A stretch of DNA of 64,000 bases from Microcoleus sp. FACHB-831 (GCF_014695585.1 NZ_JACJON010000025.1:60122-124121); one strand, 5' to 3'; positions 28,413 through 37,032 are shown, counted from the first letter of the stretch. Notes: generated from the sequence alone by a model not told the origin. Translations and numbers: made by a program.

Positions 28413-28783
28413 ATCTACATAACCTACCAATCAATTCGAGAATTAGATATTTCAGCATTGGCAGATCTGGCAATAGGTCTGCAAATTTGGGGGTATTGGG
28501 TAAATATGCCTAATTAATACCTAATTTACCTATACAGCTAACAGTTTTCGTTTATTTTTGCTTCCTAGCTTAGCGGAGTCCCGCCGCTTTATCAAAAACT
28601 TACAACAAAATATATCTGTAGACATACCTCTCTAGAGGAGTAGCATATTTTTAACTAGCCAGAGTTTAACTTTAGACGTACATCTTTCTTTATCAAAACT
28701 TCACTTTGGGTATAAACCTTTATAAAATCTTTGCATTTTAATTTGGAGAGGTCTAAACCCAATAACAGCAAGTGGGCAAACCA

Positions 28784-30121
28784 ATGTTAAAAAGTAAGCT
28801 TCCCGAAAAATCGCATATGAGAGTATTGCTTTTTGCTTATGCCTGTGAGCCTCATTGCGGTTCCGAAGCAGGAATAGGCTGGAACTGGGCATGGAATCTA
28901 GCGGAATTGGGTCACGAAGTTTGGGTATTGACTCGATTTGATGGCAAGAATGCAATTGAACGGGAACTGGCATCGAACCCGATGCCCAATCTACACATTA
29001 TTTATGTTGATGTTCCTAATTGGATAAAGCGTTACGTTAGAGGCCGCTTCATTGAACTCTACGCATATTACGCACACTATTTGGGATGGCAGAAAGCAGC
29101 TTACGATATGGCATTGAGCCTAGATCGAAAATATGATTTGGATCTCGTCCATCATGTAAGTTGGAGTGGGTTAAACACTGGCTCTTGGCTTTCTAAGTTC
29201 AATAAACCATTTATTTTTGGGCCAATTGGCGGCGGCCAAATCGCTCCTTCAGGTTTCAAAAAATACTTCCTGAACAATTGGAAGCATGAATTTATACGCT
29301 CTTCTATGGTGAAGCTGATAACATTAAACCGCTTCGTGTGCAACACTGTTAGGCGGGCTGATTTAGTATTGGCAACAAACCGCGACACGTTGAATCTAAC
29401 CAAGGAACTTGGGGCAAAGCGGGTAGAAATGTTTCTGGATGTTGGTATACCGGAAGACTATTTTCCCGAGCAACCTCCAATCCGGCCAAGTTCGGAAGAG
29501 TTGCGGCTGATTTGGGTTGGTGGTATATACCCAAGAAAGGGTTTACGTCTTGCCCTCGAAGCTCTTTCCCAAGTTAAGGATATAGTTCCTTTTAAAATGA
29601 CCATTTTAGGTGGTGGTCAGTTAAGCGATTGCGTACCTGGCTGGATAGAAGAATTTGGGTTAGAAGATCGCGTTATATATCGCGGTAGAGTCTCCTGGAT
29701 GGAAGTAAAGCAGGAATATCTAAACAGCGATGCTTTCCTGTTTACGAGTTTACGCGATTCTTTTGGTATGCAATTAATCGAGGCAATGGGCTTGGCGCTA
29801 CCAATAATCACGCTAGATCATCATGGAGCAAAAGATTTTGTTCCCCAGAAAGCTGGAATTAAAGTTCCTGTGACAAGTCCTACTGAGGTAGTAAAGGGGC
29901 TGGCTCAAGCAATCCAATATATGTTTGAACATCCCCAAGAACGTTTACAAATGGGTCGAGTTGGCTATGAGTTCGCCAAGACGGAAAGCTGGAAACAGAA
30001 AGCGATAAGAATGTCTCAGTTGTATAAGAAAGTTGTAGTTGGGGAACAGGTGACTGCACGAGAACCAGGGAAAGTACCGCAACTCAGCAATACATTGGCA
30101 GCTGCCGATGCGGCTCAATAG
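28784..30121 (+). CDS. Glycosyltransferase family 4 (GT-B fold)
   Basis: A 445-residue GT-B glycosyltransferase. The N-terminal half has LLFAYACEPHCGSEAGIGWNWA (a glycine-rich acceptor/donor loop typical of this subgroup) and HHVSWSG; the C-terminal half has LIWVGGIYPRKGLRLALEAL and the EX7E-like segment SFGMQLIEAMGLALPIITLDHHGAKDFV. It should transfer a sugar from a nucleotide donor in exopolysaccharide or cell-envelope glycan synthesis. It stands alone, without other polysaccharide genes nearby. Starts: ATG 28784 is given; ATG 28817 (MRVLLFAYACEP) fits the family N-terminus equally well. Confidence 0.9.
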   Translation: MLKSKLPEKSHMRVLLFAYACEPHCGSEAGIGWNWAWNLAELGHEVWVLTRFDGKNAIERELASNPMPNLHIIYVDVPNWIKRYVRGRFIELYAYYAHYLGWQKAAYDMALSLDRKYDLDLVHHVSWSGLNTGSWLSKFNKPFIFGPIGGGQIAPSGFKKYFLNNWKHEFIRSSMVKLITLNRFVCNTVRRADLVLATNRDTLNLTKELGAKRVEMFLDVGIPEDYFPEQPPIRPSSEELRLIWVGGIYPRKGLRLALEALSQVKDIVPFKMTILGGGQLSDCVPGWIEEFGLEDRVIYRGRVSWMEVKQEYLNSDAFLFTSLRDSFGMQLIEAMGLALPIITLDHHGAKDFVPQKAGIKVPVTSPTEVVKGLAQAIQYMFEHPQERLQMGRVGYEFAKTESWKQKAIRMSQLYKKVVVGEQVTAREPGKVPQLSNTLAAADAAQ

Positions 30122-30202
30122 GCTATCCACTTGTAGCTAATGAAGAATACTGTTTTAGCCTGTAAAATTCAGTATCTCTTGCTTGCATATGCTGTGTAAG
30201 CA

Positions 30203-31258
30203 CTAATTACCTAAACCCTTAGATTGCAAAAATTCACGCGCTACGTCTTCTACCTTGCGAAACTCACCAACTACCTGAAAGTTTAAACGTTGCATTTCTT
30301 TTTCAGAAATTAATCCCCCCAGTTGCTCGAATACTTGGCGTAGCTGGGGGTATTTTTTCAATATTTCTTGACGAACTATAGGTGCAGCTTCGTAGGGGGG
30401 AAAATATTTTTTGTCATCTTTTAACACCACTAGATTGAGTTTTTCAATCAATCCATCCGTTGAATTTCCTGCCACCATATCGACTTTATTTTCAGCTAAC
30501 GCCCGATACATTAGCCCTAAATTCATAGGTTGGGGTGGTTTTCCAAACTGGAAGCCATAAGCCTTGACTAAACCGGGAAAGCCATCTTCGCGTTCGATAA
30601 ATTCATAGCCAACACCAGCTTGCCATTGCGGGGTATATTTTGCAGCTTGGGATAGAGTTTGTATATTGAGCGATCGCGCATCGCTACCGCGTATAATCAT
30701 TGCAAAGGTATTTTCAAAACCTAATGGTTTTGTCACCTCAAGTTTGAACTTATCGGCATATTGTTGTTTAACTTGTCGATAAACTTCTTTAGCATCAGTA
30801 ATTGGTTTTTCTTTCAAAATAGCAGTGAAAGAAGTACCAGTATATTCAACATAAGCGTCAACCTTACCAGCTACGATAGATTGGTGGCAAAGGGAACCCG
30901 CTAAACCGAGGCTGCGGTTTACTTTTAACTTAGTTGTCGCTTCGATGTGCTGCGATAGAAGTTCTCCAAGGATGAGTTGCTCGGTAAAGTTTTTCGAGCA
31001 TATAATAATATCGCCGCTGCCAGCTTGTTGTGTAGTTTGGCAGGATGCGATCGCTACTGTCAATAGTAAACTAAAAAAGAATACGCCCAAAGCGCGAGAA
31101 TGATGTTTTGCCCTAGCTATTTGATTTTTGTATATCTGCTCATATTTTAATAAAAACGAACCTACCCCCCGCAGAGAATGCAGAGAGAAAAAAATAGGAA
31201 AGGCAAAAAACAATAAGAAATTTTTCCCGGTATGATTTTTTATGTTTGGCTTATTCAT
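30203..31258 (-). CDS. Osmoprotectant (glycine betaine/choline type) ABC transporter binding lipoprotein
   Basis: Substrate-binding protein of the OpuBC/OsmF type, with SGDIIICSKNFTEQLILGELLSQHIEA, YVEYTGTSF and MVAGNSTDGLI. The usual signal peptide with lipobox VAIASC (Cys73) is preceded by about 55 extra residues encoded partly by a common intergenic repeat, so the real start may be a TTG near 31090 (residue 57) rather than the ATG at 31258. The ATG overlaps the permease stop codon (ATGA), which supports coupled translation. It captures quaternary amines for the permease and ATPase encoded upstream. A decayed second copy lies at 28186-28412. Confidence 0.9.
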   Translation of the reverse strand: MNKPNIKNHTGKNFLLFFAFPIFFSLHSLRGVGSFLLKYEQIYKNQIARAKHHSRALGVFFFSLLLTVAIASCQTTQQAGSGDIIICSKNFTEQLILGELLSQHIEATTKLKVNRSLGLAGSLCHQSIVAGKVDAYVEYTGTSFTAILKEKPITDAKEVYRQVKQQYADKFKLEVTKPLGFENTFAMIIRGSDARSLNIQTLSQAAKYTPQWQAGVGYEFIEREDGFPGLVKAYGFQFGKPPQPMNLGLMYRALAENKVDMVAGNSTDGLIEKLNLVVLKDDKKYFPPYEAAPIVRQEILKKYPQLRQVFEQLGGLISEKEMQRLNFQVVGEFRKVEDVAREFLQSKGLGN

Positions 31259-31905
31259 TTGCGGTTTTTCCTAAGTCCAATTGGTGTGAGGGAATTTTCA
31301 AGCAAACCAATACCGAAATCTGCAAGTAAAGCCATCACCGCCGCAGGTACTGCACCAGCAAGAATTAGCTGATTGTTCACCGTCTCCACGCCCCTAAAAA
31401 TTAGCACGCCCAATCCACCAGCGCCAATTTCAGCTGCAATTGTAGCAACGCCAATTCCAATAACTGCTGCTACACGCACCCCACCCAGAATAACTCCCAA
31501 GGCGAGAGGCATTTCAACTTGAAATAACAACTCATTATCTGTCATGCCCATACCGCGCCCAGCTTCGCGGATAGATGGTTCAACCCCAGAAATGCCAAGG
31601 TAGGTATTGCGAATAATCGGCAGCAAGGAATATAAAGTCAGGGCGATAATAGCTGGTGTATTGCCAATTCCTCCCAGAAAAGGTACAGAAATTAGAAAGC
31701 CCAATAGCGCCAAGCTGGGAATAGTTTGCACGATATTTGCAAAACCCAAAATACCCTTAGTTAGTCGCGGTTGGCGGGTAATTACAATGCCAAGAGGAAT
31801 CCCTATAAGGGTGGCAATACCAATAGAAATCAACACCAGCAGCAAGTGTTCTAAACTGCGCCCTGCTATTTCCGGGGCATAGCGAAATAAGAAAAAATCA
31901 TTCAT
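31255..31905 (-). CDS. Osmoprotectant ABC transporter permease
   Basis: A 216-residue permease of the ProW/OpuBB type with five to six transmembrane helices and the cytoplasmic EAA-like coupling loop (SIREAGRGMGMTDNELLFQVEMPLALGVILGGVR). It is the ordinary length for separate (not fused) OpuBB permeases. It would form the membrane channel with the ATPase at 32083-32850. Only one permease gene is present, so a homodimer is expected. ATG at 31905 lacks a strong ribosome site. Confidence 0.93.
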   Translation of the reverse strand: MNDFFLFRYAPEIAGRSLEHLLLVLISIGIATLIGIPLGIVITRQPRLTKGILGFANIVQTIPSLALLGFLISVPFLGGIGNTPAIIALTLYSLLPIIRNTYLGISGVEPSIREAGRGMGMTDNELLFQVEMPLALGVILGGVRVAAVIGIGVATIAAEIGAGGLGVLIFRGVETVNNQLILAGAVPAAVMALLADFGIGLLENSLTPIGLRKNRK

Positions 31906-31979
31906 GTAAAACTATGAATTAGGAATTTTGAAGGATGAATATTGAGCGAGATATGGTATAGCTTATTTACAATATCATA

Positions 31980-32040
31980 ATTTTTATTAAGGAACCGCGA
32001 AGAAAGAAGAACGCGAAGAAAGAAAGGAGAAGAAAGAGGT
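31980..32040. repeat. Purine-rich direct repeats inside the transporter operon
   Basis: Between the ATPase and permease genes, AAGAAAG-type units with CCGCGAAGAAAG and ACGCGAAGAAAG copies follow one another. This is a short tandem repeat of the kind often found in cyanobacterial intergenic DNA. A related sequence appears near 31170-31190 within the 5' end of the binding-protein frame. Confidence 0.5.
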
Positions 32041-32082
32041 AGTTTTGTAGCAGGAATAAAGTAAGCTTGTTAGTCGTGTAAT

Positions 32083-32850
32083 TTATTTAAATTCATAATT
32101 TCTCGTCTGTAGGCATTGTAGGAAAGCACGCGCTTCTGGTTCTTGAGATTGCAAAAATTCATCGGGCGTCCCTAAAAAGATTAACTTTCCGTCATGCATT
32201 AAGCCAATTCTCGATGCTAAATTCAAGGCTTCTTGAATATCATGGGTAACAAAAATCACGGTTTTACCTAATTCTTCTTGCAAGCGGCGAAACTCGCGTT
32301 GAATGTCGAGGCGGGTGATGGGATCTAGTGCCCCAAAAGGTTCATCCATTAACATAATAGGAGGGTCGGCTGCTAGTGCGCGGGCAACACCAACTCGCTG
32401 CCGTTGTCCGCCAGAAAGTTCGTGCGGATATCTCTGTGCAAATTGCTCTGGATTTAAGCCTACTAGCTGTAGAAGTTCATAAACGCGGGTTTTAATCTGC
32501 AAAGGTTTCCAACCTTCTAGTGCTGGCACTATTCCCACATTGCGTTCAATAGTGAAATGGGGAAACAAGCCAATTTCTTGAATAACATAACCAATCCGCC
32601 GCCGCAATTCGATGGGGTTCCATTGAATAGTTGATTTTCCTGCAACTTTTACCTCCCCACCAGTTGGTGTTAGCAGGCGATTTATTAATTTCATTGTTGT
32701 TGTCTTGCCGCTACCGCTACGCCCTAGCAATATCAGCGCTTCTCCCTGTCGAACTGTGAAATTTAAACCTGAAACTAAGGGGCGATTGTTTGGATTATAT
32801 CTAAGTTCAACGTTACTAAATTCGACAGCAATTTGATTATCCTGCGGCAT
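32083..32850 (-). CDS. Osmoprotectant ABC transporter ATPase
   Basis: A 255-residue ABC ATPase of the OpuBA/ProV group. Walker A GRSGSGKT (43-50), Q-loop QEIGLFPHFT, signature LSGGQ (145-149), Walker B MLMDEP (Glu170) and switch His in VTHDIQEAL are all intact. It has no C-terminal CBS domains, which in some relatives sense ionic strength, so osmotic regulation would have to come from elsewhere. First gene of the three-gene uptake operon; 177 bases of repeat-rich DNA separate it from the permease. Confidence 0.94.
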   Translation of the reverse strand: MPQDNQIAVEFSNVELRYNPNNRPLVSGLNFTVRQGEALILLGRSGSGKTTTMKLINRLLTPTGGEVKVAGKSTIQWNPIELRRRIGYVIQEIGLFPHFTIERNVGIVPALEGWKPLQIKTRVYELLQLVGLNPEQFAQRYPHELSGGQRQRVGVARALAADPPIMLMDEPFGALDPITRLDIQREFRRLQEELGKTVIFVTHDIQEALNLASRIGLMHDGKLIFLGTPDEFLQSQEPEARAFLQCLQTRNYEFK

Positions 32851-32881
32851 AATTTACTCTTCTCTTCCTTCTCTTCTCTGC

Positions 32882-32939
32882 TTCCTATTGGCGGGGCGGG
32901 TTCGTTCTTCTCTCTCCTTTCCTATCGGCGGGGCGGTTC
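32882..32939. repeat. Direct repeat of a G/C-rich 21-base unit
   Basis: TTCCTAT(T/C)GGCGGGGCGG followed by TTC occurs at 32882-32903 and again at 32919-32939, separated by a pyrimidine-rich spacer, in the short gap between the divergent ATPase and Bax1-like genes. It might be an operator or just a dispersed repeat. Confidence 0.5.
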
Positions 32940-32984
32940 ATTTCTACCTTAAACTTAACGAGATATTGGGTATTAGACAAAAAT

Positions 32985-34202
32985 ATGTTACCGACAGACT
33001 TGTTAATTCACCGACAAACTGGAGAAGCGATCGCACCTAAACGACTAGATATAGATGATAAGATGCGTGCGATCGCCACTCAACTCATCACCTGTTTCCA
33101 AGAATGCCTCGGCAATACCCAAGGCGAACTAGACCGCCAACTCTTAGAATTAGAAGGCGACAGTCCCGATTATCGCCTCAAACGGGGACTCGCCCACATC
33201 CTCAAAGGCTTATCTACGTTTGAAATCGTCAGTCCCCTAGAACCGCCAGATTTGCGAAAACGAGTTTTTGCTTTATCTGCTGAGTCTGTTCCCAGTACCC
33301 GTGCATCTATTGCAACTCTCGATAAGTTAGCAATGCAACTAACTGAGGAACTAAATCGCGAAGTTTTGCCAGTAGAAATTCGCACTGGGCTATATGCAGA
33401 TTTAGCCGAGAATCGCATACTGACGCAATTTGATATACCGACGCCGGAAGAGTTATTGCATAGATACAACTTGGCGCAAGTACAAGGCGTTTTTTACCGC
33501 GCCAGCAGCATCACTCTTAACGCACATCGCAACGTGCCGGGGGAGTACAAACTTTTATTTCGCTATCTCAAACTGTTTCAGTTGATGGCGTATATCGAAG
33601 GCGACGCAGATCACGGGTTCACTATTACTGTAGATGGCCCGACGAGTTTGTTTAAGGCTAGCACGCGATATGGATTGGCGATCGCCAAACTCCTCCCAGC
33701 TTTATTGCACGTCACTAAATGGAGTCTCAGTGCAACCTTACATTGGAAAGACGAGTACGCGAAAACCTATAAAAACGGACGCTTCACCCTCAACTCAGAG
33801 TGCGGCTTGGTGTCTCACTACCCACCAGGTAAACCTTACGACAGCATGCTAGAGGCGTCTTTTGCCGATAGGTGGGATTCGCTGAAAAGCGAGTGGGTGT
33901 TAGAACGCGAAGTTGACCTTATCCCAATTCCAGGCAGCGTGATGATTCCCGACTTTCGCCTGGTACATCCCGATGGTCGCAACTTCCTGTTAGAGATTGT
34001 AGGCTACTGGCGACCGGAATACTTGCAAAAGAAGTTTTCCCAGGTGCGACGCGCCGAATGCGACAACCTAATTTTAGCGATTTCCGAGCGCCTAAATCTG
34101 GAAAAGGCAGGCGTGAAGGTGAAGGATATACCAGGGCGGCTTATCTGGTTTAAGGATAAACTTTCGCCCAAAGCCGTCCTAGAGGCGCTAGAGCAGCCTT
34201 GA
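32985..34202 (+). CDS. Bax1-like nuclease (DUF790), partner of XPB helicase
   Basis: A 405-residue DUF790 protein. The N-terminal half (starting MLPTDLLIHRQTGEAIAPKRL) is typical of Bax1, the protein that binds archaeal XPB. The C-terminal third has a PD-(D/E)XK-type nuclease core: Glu in SMLEASFADRW, Asp in VMIPDFRLVHPDG, Glu in FLLEIVGYW and Lys in YLQKKFSQ. Together with XPB it should unwind and incise damaged DNA. The partner helicase is at 20637-22223 on the same strand. It is divergent from the transporter operon, and its ATG lies in a short promoter gap. Confidence 0.9.
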   Translation: MLPTDLLIHRQTGEAIAPKRLDIDDKMRAIATQLITCFQECLGNTQGELDRQLLELEGDSPDYRLKRGLAHILKGLSTFEIVSPLEPPDLRKRVFALSAESVPSTRASIATLDKLAMQLTEELNREVLPVEIRTGLYADLAENRILTQFDIPTPEELLHRYNLAQVQGVFYRASSITLNAHRNVPGEYKLLFRYLKLFQLMAYIEGDADHGFTITVDGPTSLFKASTRYGLAIAKLLPALLHVTKWSLSATLHWKDEYAKTYKNGRFTLNSECGLVSHYPPGKPYDSMLEASFADRWDSLKSEWVLEREVDLIPIPGSVMIPDFRLVHPDGRNFLLEIVGYWRPEYLQKKFSQVRRAECDNLILAISERLNLEKAGVKVKDIPGRLIWFKDKLSPKAVLEALEQP

Positions 34203-34297
34203 CAATCGCAGAGTGGTTCAGTATAGTGTACTAGAACAAATGTACTATCCGCTTCAGACGTTCCCTTTCCTACTCTATTTGCAATATTGACAAATTT

Positions 34298-34331
34298 AGA
34301 AATCCGTTTTCTTAAGAGTTAACGGATTTCT
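34298..34331 (+). terminator. Hairpin between Bax1-like and coiled-coil genes
   Basis: An 11-bp perfect stem AGAAATCCGTT (34298-34308) / AACGGATTTCT (34321-34331) lies in the gap. It may terminate the nuclease transcript or lie in the leader of the coiled-coil gene, 35 bases upstream of its ATG. Confidence 0.45.
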
Positions 34332-34366
34332 GACAGCGTAGCTTTGCCCATTTAAGGAGAATAAGC

Positions 34367-35371
34367 ATGAATAAACTTGCGCCCAAAGACAGTAAAGAGC
34401 AGATTATTGCAACGTTTCAGCAACTACTTGCTCAAAAGAAGAAAATAGAGTCTAAGATAGCAACAAAAGAAGAGGAAGCAGAGAAGGCGAAGAATAAGCA
34501 AATTCTCGAAACAGCCTCTACATATACTATCGATAGTATTGTTAAAGGTCTGGCTGACTTGCAATTGGAAGTTGGCGGTATTGTAGGCGGATTATCTGAA
34601 AAATTAACAGCAGAAGCTAACAAGTTAGACGAACTTAAGCGCGGCATAGAGATTGAAAAGGATCATTTGCAAGAGCTTAAGGAAATCAGGATAGTAGCCG
34701 ATGCTCTATATATCTTAAATCAAGAACACCAGGAAAATTTAAAGTTTGTTGAGCAAGAAGCAGCCAATCAACGCGAAGCCGTTGATAAAGATATGGCTGA
34801 TAAGCGCAAACTTTGGCAACGAGAGCAGGCGGAGTATGAAATTGCCATCCGCGAACAAACGGAAGTAACAACAAGAGAACGCCAACAGGAACAAGACGAG
34901 CATCGATATAAGTTAGAACGTACTCGCAAAATAGAAGCGGATGAGTACGAAGAGAAGAAGCGGAAATTAGAACGCGAACTGCAAGAAGCCAATCAAGAAA
35001 AGGGCAAACAATGGGCAGAACGCGAGAAGATTCTTACAGAGAATCAAGCAAAGTTTGAAGAGAATCAAAAGAAAGTGGAAGCGTTCCCTGCGGAGTTGGA
35101 AACAGAAGTTAAGAAAGCCAGGGAAGAGGCAATTAAGGAAGCGACTAATGAAGCTAAGGTGAAGGCTGATTTAGCCGAGAAAGAGTGGGAAGGTACTAAA
35201 CAGGGTTATGAAATGAGAATTCTATCCCTGGAGGCAACAATTCAGCGACAAGTTGAACAAATTACAGACTTGTCTACACAGTTGCAAGCTGCGATGAAGC
35301 AAGCACAATCTTTGGCAATGAGAGCTTTTGAAAGTTCTAATGGAACTTCTCCGGCAAAATCAAATAATTAG
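34367..35371 (+). CDS. Coiled-coil protein A of a tandem pair
   Basis: A 334-residue, highly charged protein predicted to be almost entirely alpha-helical coiled coil (about 20-320), with no signal peptide or membrane segment. Blocks shared with the following gene are a helical domain (SIVKGLADLQLEVGGIVGGLSEKL), a charged stretch with HRYKLERTRKIEADEY and the motif KKVEAFPAELETEVKKAREE. It resembles filament-forming coiled-coil-rich proteins of cyanobacteria; I recall the tandem pair ZicK/ZacK of Anabaena as candidates for homologues, but cannot confirm this. AAGGAGAATAAGC precedes the ATG. A cytoskeletal or scaffolding role is an inference. Confidence 0.8.
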   Translation: MNKLAPKDSKEQIIATFQQLLAQKKKIESKIATKEEEAEKAKNKQILETASTYTIDSIVKGLADLQLEVGGIVGGLSEKLTAEANKLDELKRGIEIEKDHLQELKEIRIVADALYILNQEHQENLKFVEQEAANQREAVDKDMADKRKLWQREQAEYEIAIREQTEVTTRERQQEQDEHRYKLERTRKIEADEYEEKKRKLERELQEANQEKGKQWAEREKILTENQAKFEENQKKVEAFPAELETEVKKAREEAIKEATNEAKVKADLAEKEWEGTKQGYEMRILSLEATIQRQVEQITDLSTQLQAAMKQAQSLAMRAFESSNGTSPAKSNN

Positions 35372-35450
35372 AAACGTAGGGTGGGCAATGCCCACCTGAC
35401 TAGCCTGGGTTACGAAAACGAGAAACTAGAAGTTTATTAGGAGGTTAGTA

Positions 35451-36542
35451 ATGGTAAAAAAACCAGGTGAAAGAGCTACAAAGGCTCAAATATTTGAAGC
35501 TTTCGATGAATTAATGGAAGAGAAGAAAGCTGTAGAGACGCAGCTTAAGCAAATACAGAAAGAAGCACAAGCAAAGCCATCTGTCGCAGTTAAAGAAAAG
35601 CAACCAGTAGTAGAGGCAACTAAGGTGATGAGCCAGACTCAAATTATTGAGAATAAAATGAATTATACGCTGGAAAGCCTGGCGAAGCTGCAAGCTGGCT
35701 TTGGCAGTACTGTCAGCGAGTTATCGGAAAAACTGACATCGGAAGCATCTAAATTACAAGAACTCAGGGGGTTTGTAGCTACTGAAATCCAAGCCTTAAA
35801 AGAACTGCACGATTTAGAAGTTGCAGAAGGGATGGTTGATACGCTGATAGAAACTTATGAAACAAGTTCTAAGGCGTTTAAGGAAGAGTTTACCGACAGA
35901 AAGGAAACTTTAGAACAACAAACGCAAGATCGCCGCAAGGCTTGGGAGAAGGAGCAGGAAGAACACAAGCGCACGATAAAAGAGCGCAATGATACGCAGG
36001 CAAAAACTCGCCAGCGCGATGTTGATGAGTATAAGTATGAGTTGCAACTGACACGCAAATTAGATGCAGATGAATATAGTCAAACGCAAAACGCTTTATA
36101 TAAGGAACTGGAAGAGTTAAGACAAGCACAAGAGAAAGAATGGACTGAACGAGAGAAAGCGATCGCAGAACGCGAGAAGCAACACGAGGAAGCTAAGACT
36201 AAGGTAGAAGCCTTTCCTCAAGAGAAGGAAGCTGCTATTAAGAAAGCGAAGGACGAAGGCAAGGGAATTGGCAATTATAATGCCAAGATTAAGTCGGATA
36301 TGTTTGCCAAGGAAGTGGAAGGACAAAAGCGGTTGTACGAACAGCGCTTGCAGTCGTTAGAAAATACGATTCAAACTCAGGAATCGCGACTTCAAAATTT
36401 AGCGAAGCAATTGGATGCGGCGCAGAAGCAGGTGCAAGATTTGGCGGTGAAGGCGATAGAAGGCGCGGCGAATATGAGTTCGTTGCAGACTTTCAAGGAT
36501 TTGGCTATGGAGCAAGCAAAGTCTCAAAGTAAGACGAAGTAA
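35451..36542 (+). CDS. Coiled-coil protein B of a tandem pair
   Basis: A 363-residue paralogue of the preceding protein, again almost all coiled coil. Shared blocks are YTLESLAKLQAGFGSTVSELSEKL, DEYKYELQLTRKLDADEY, and TKVEAFPQEKEAAIKKAKDE at the same relative positions. The N-terminus resembles that of protein A (ERATKAQIFEAFDELMEEKKAVE versus DSKEQIIATFQQLLAQKKKIE). AGGAGG lies six bases before the ATG. The genes are 79 bases apart and end at a strong terminator, so they form an operon. Heteropolymer formation with protein A is the obvious hypothesis. Confidence 0.8.
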   Translation: MVKKPGERATKAQIFEAFDELMEEKKAVETQLKQIQKEAQAKPSVAVKEKQPVVEATKVMSQTQIIENKMNYTLESLAKLQAGFGSTVSELSEKLTSEASKLQELRGFVATEIQALKELHDLEVAEGMVDTLIETYETSSKAFKEEFTDRKETLEQQTQDRRKAWEKEQEEHKRTIKERNDTQAKTRQRDVDEYKYELQLTRKLDADEYSQTQNALYKELEELRQAQEKEWTEREKAIAEREKQHEEAKTKVEAFPQEKEAAIKKAKDEGKGIGNYNAKIKSDMFAKEVEGQKRLYEQRLQSLENTIQTQESRLQNLAKQLDAAQKQVQDLAVKAIEGAANMSSLQTFKDLAMEQAKSQSKTK

Positions 36543-36583
36543 TTTTGGTGAATTGCCCCTGGTTGGAATAAGGGAGATATTAG

Positions 36584-36613
36584 AAAAAAGCCTGCGATCG
36601 CAGGCTTTTTTTT
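36584..36613. terminator. Bidirectional intrinsic terminator built on a HIP1 core
   Basis: A perfect palindrome spans 36584-36611: six A, GCCT, the HIP1 octamer GCGATCGC, AGGC and a run of eight T ending at 36613. It is a textbook terminator in both directions, ending the coiled-coil operon (plus) and the small gene at 36697-36867 (minus). Confidence 0.85.
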
Positions 36614-36696
36614 GGGCATTTTTCCGATTAAAAGCGCGATCGCATTCTGTATTTGCTGGCGGAGTTAGGGGCAATTCATCAACTGCCCCTACAGGT

Positions 36697-36867
36697 TTAT
36701 TCAGGGCGATCGCTCGGATGATCTTCCAGAAATTCCCAAGCGAAGATAAGCGCACCAATCAGGAAGCCCAAGTTAGAATTAATCCGTCCCACCAAGATGG
36801 GAATAGCAAATTTGATGGTTAGGTTTCTTTGTCTCTTAACTCTTTTGGCGTTGCTAGGAGTTGTCAT
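36697..36867 (-). CDS. Small putative membrane protein, 56 residues
   Basis: From the ATG at 36867, preceded by AGAGG eight bases upstream, the frame encodes 56 residues: a basic N-terminus (residues 1-15, SNAKRVKRQRN) and two hydrophobic stretches (about 17-27 and 32-46, LGFLIGALIFAWEFL), ending with an acidic tail. A strong terminator lies about 85 bases downstream on the same strand, which supports a real transcription unit. I do not recognise a family. The frame extends upstream to 36912 but without a better start. Confidence 0.5.
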   Translation of the reverse strand: MTTPSNAKRVKRQRNLTIKFAIPILVGRINSNLGFLIGALIFAWEFLEDHPSDRPE

Positions 36868-37032
36868 TGATTTAGCCTCTATTGATGTAGTTTTTAGGAC
36901 TAAACTCATCAAACTCGGCTGATATATGCGTTTGAGGCTAAATACTATATGCGTTTATATGACTTGTAACTAAGTTGTGGCTAACATTCTAAAAAAGTCG
37001 ATATATTTGAAAAACCTTCCAATGAGTGGGCT

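Larger units (their letters stand above)
27534..28783. other. Long A/T-rich intergenic region with hairpins and a pseudogene fragment
   Basis: This 1.25-kb gap between the divergent efflux operon and glycosyltransferase gene is noticeably A/T-rich. It contains a small hairpin with T tract (27739-27762), a nested inverted-repeat structure (27782-27884), a 16-bp perfect palindromic hairpin (27951-27985), and a decayed piece of an osmoprotectant-binding protein gene (about 28186-28412). No intact frame of note. Confidence 0.6.
36543..37032. other. Intergenic region with terminator and small minus-strand gene
   Basis: This 490-base stretch holds the bidirectional terminator at 36584-36613, an inverted pair AGGGGCA / TGCCCCT (36667-36673 with 36684-36690) and the small minus-strand frame 36697-36867. 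The last 165 bases must contain the promoter for the STAND gene. Confidence 0.55.

Noticed and set aside
28314..28517. 67-residue plus-strand frame in the gap before the glycosyltransferase
   Set aside because: It runs antisense through the decayed binding-protein fragment and has no ribosome site or family features.
28701..28973. 90-residue minus-strand frame at the start of the glycosyltransferase
   Set aside because: Overlaps the conserved glycosyltransferase N-terminus; no supporting signal.
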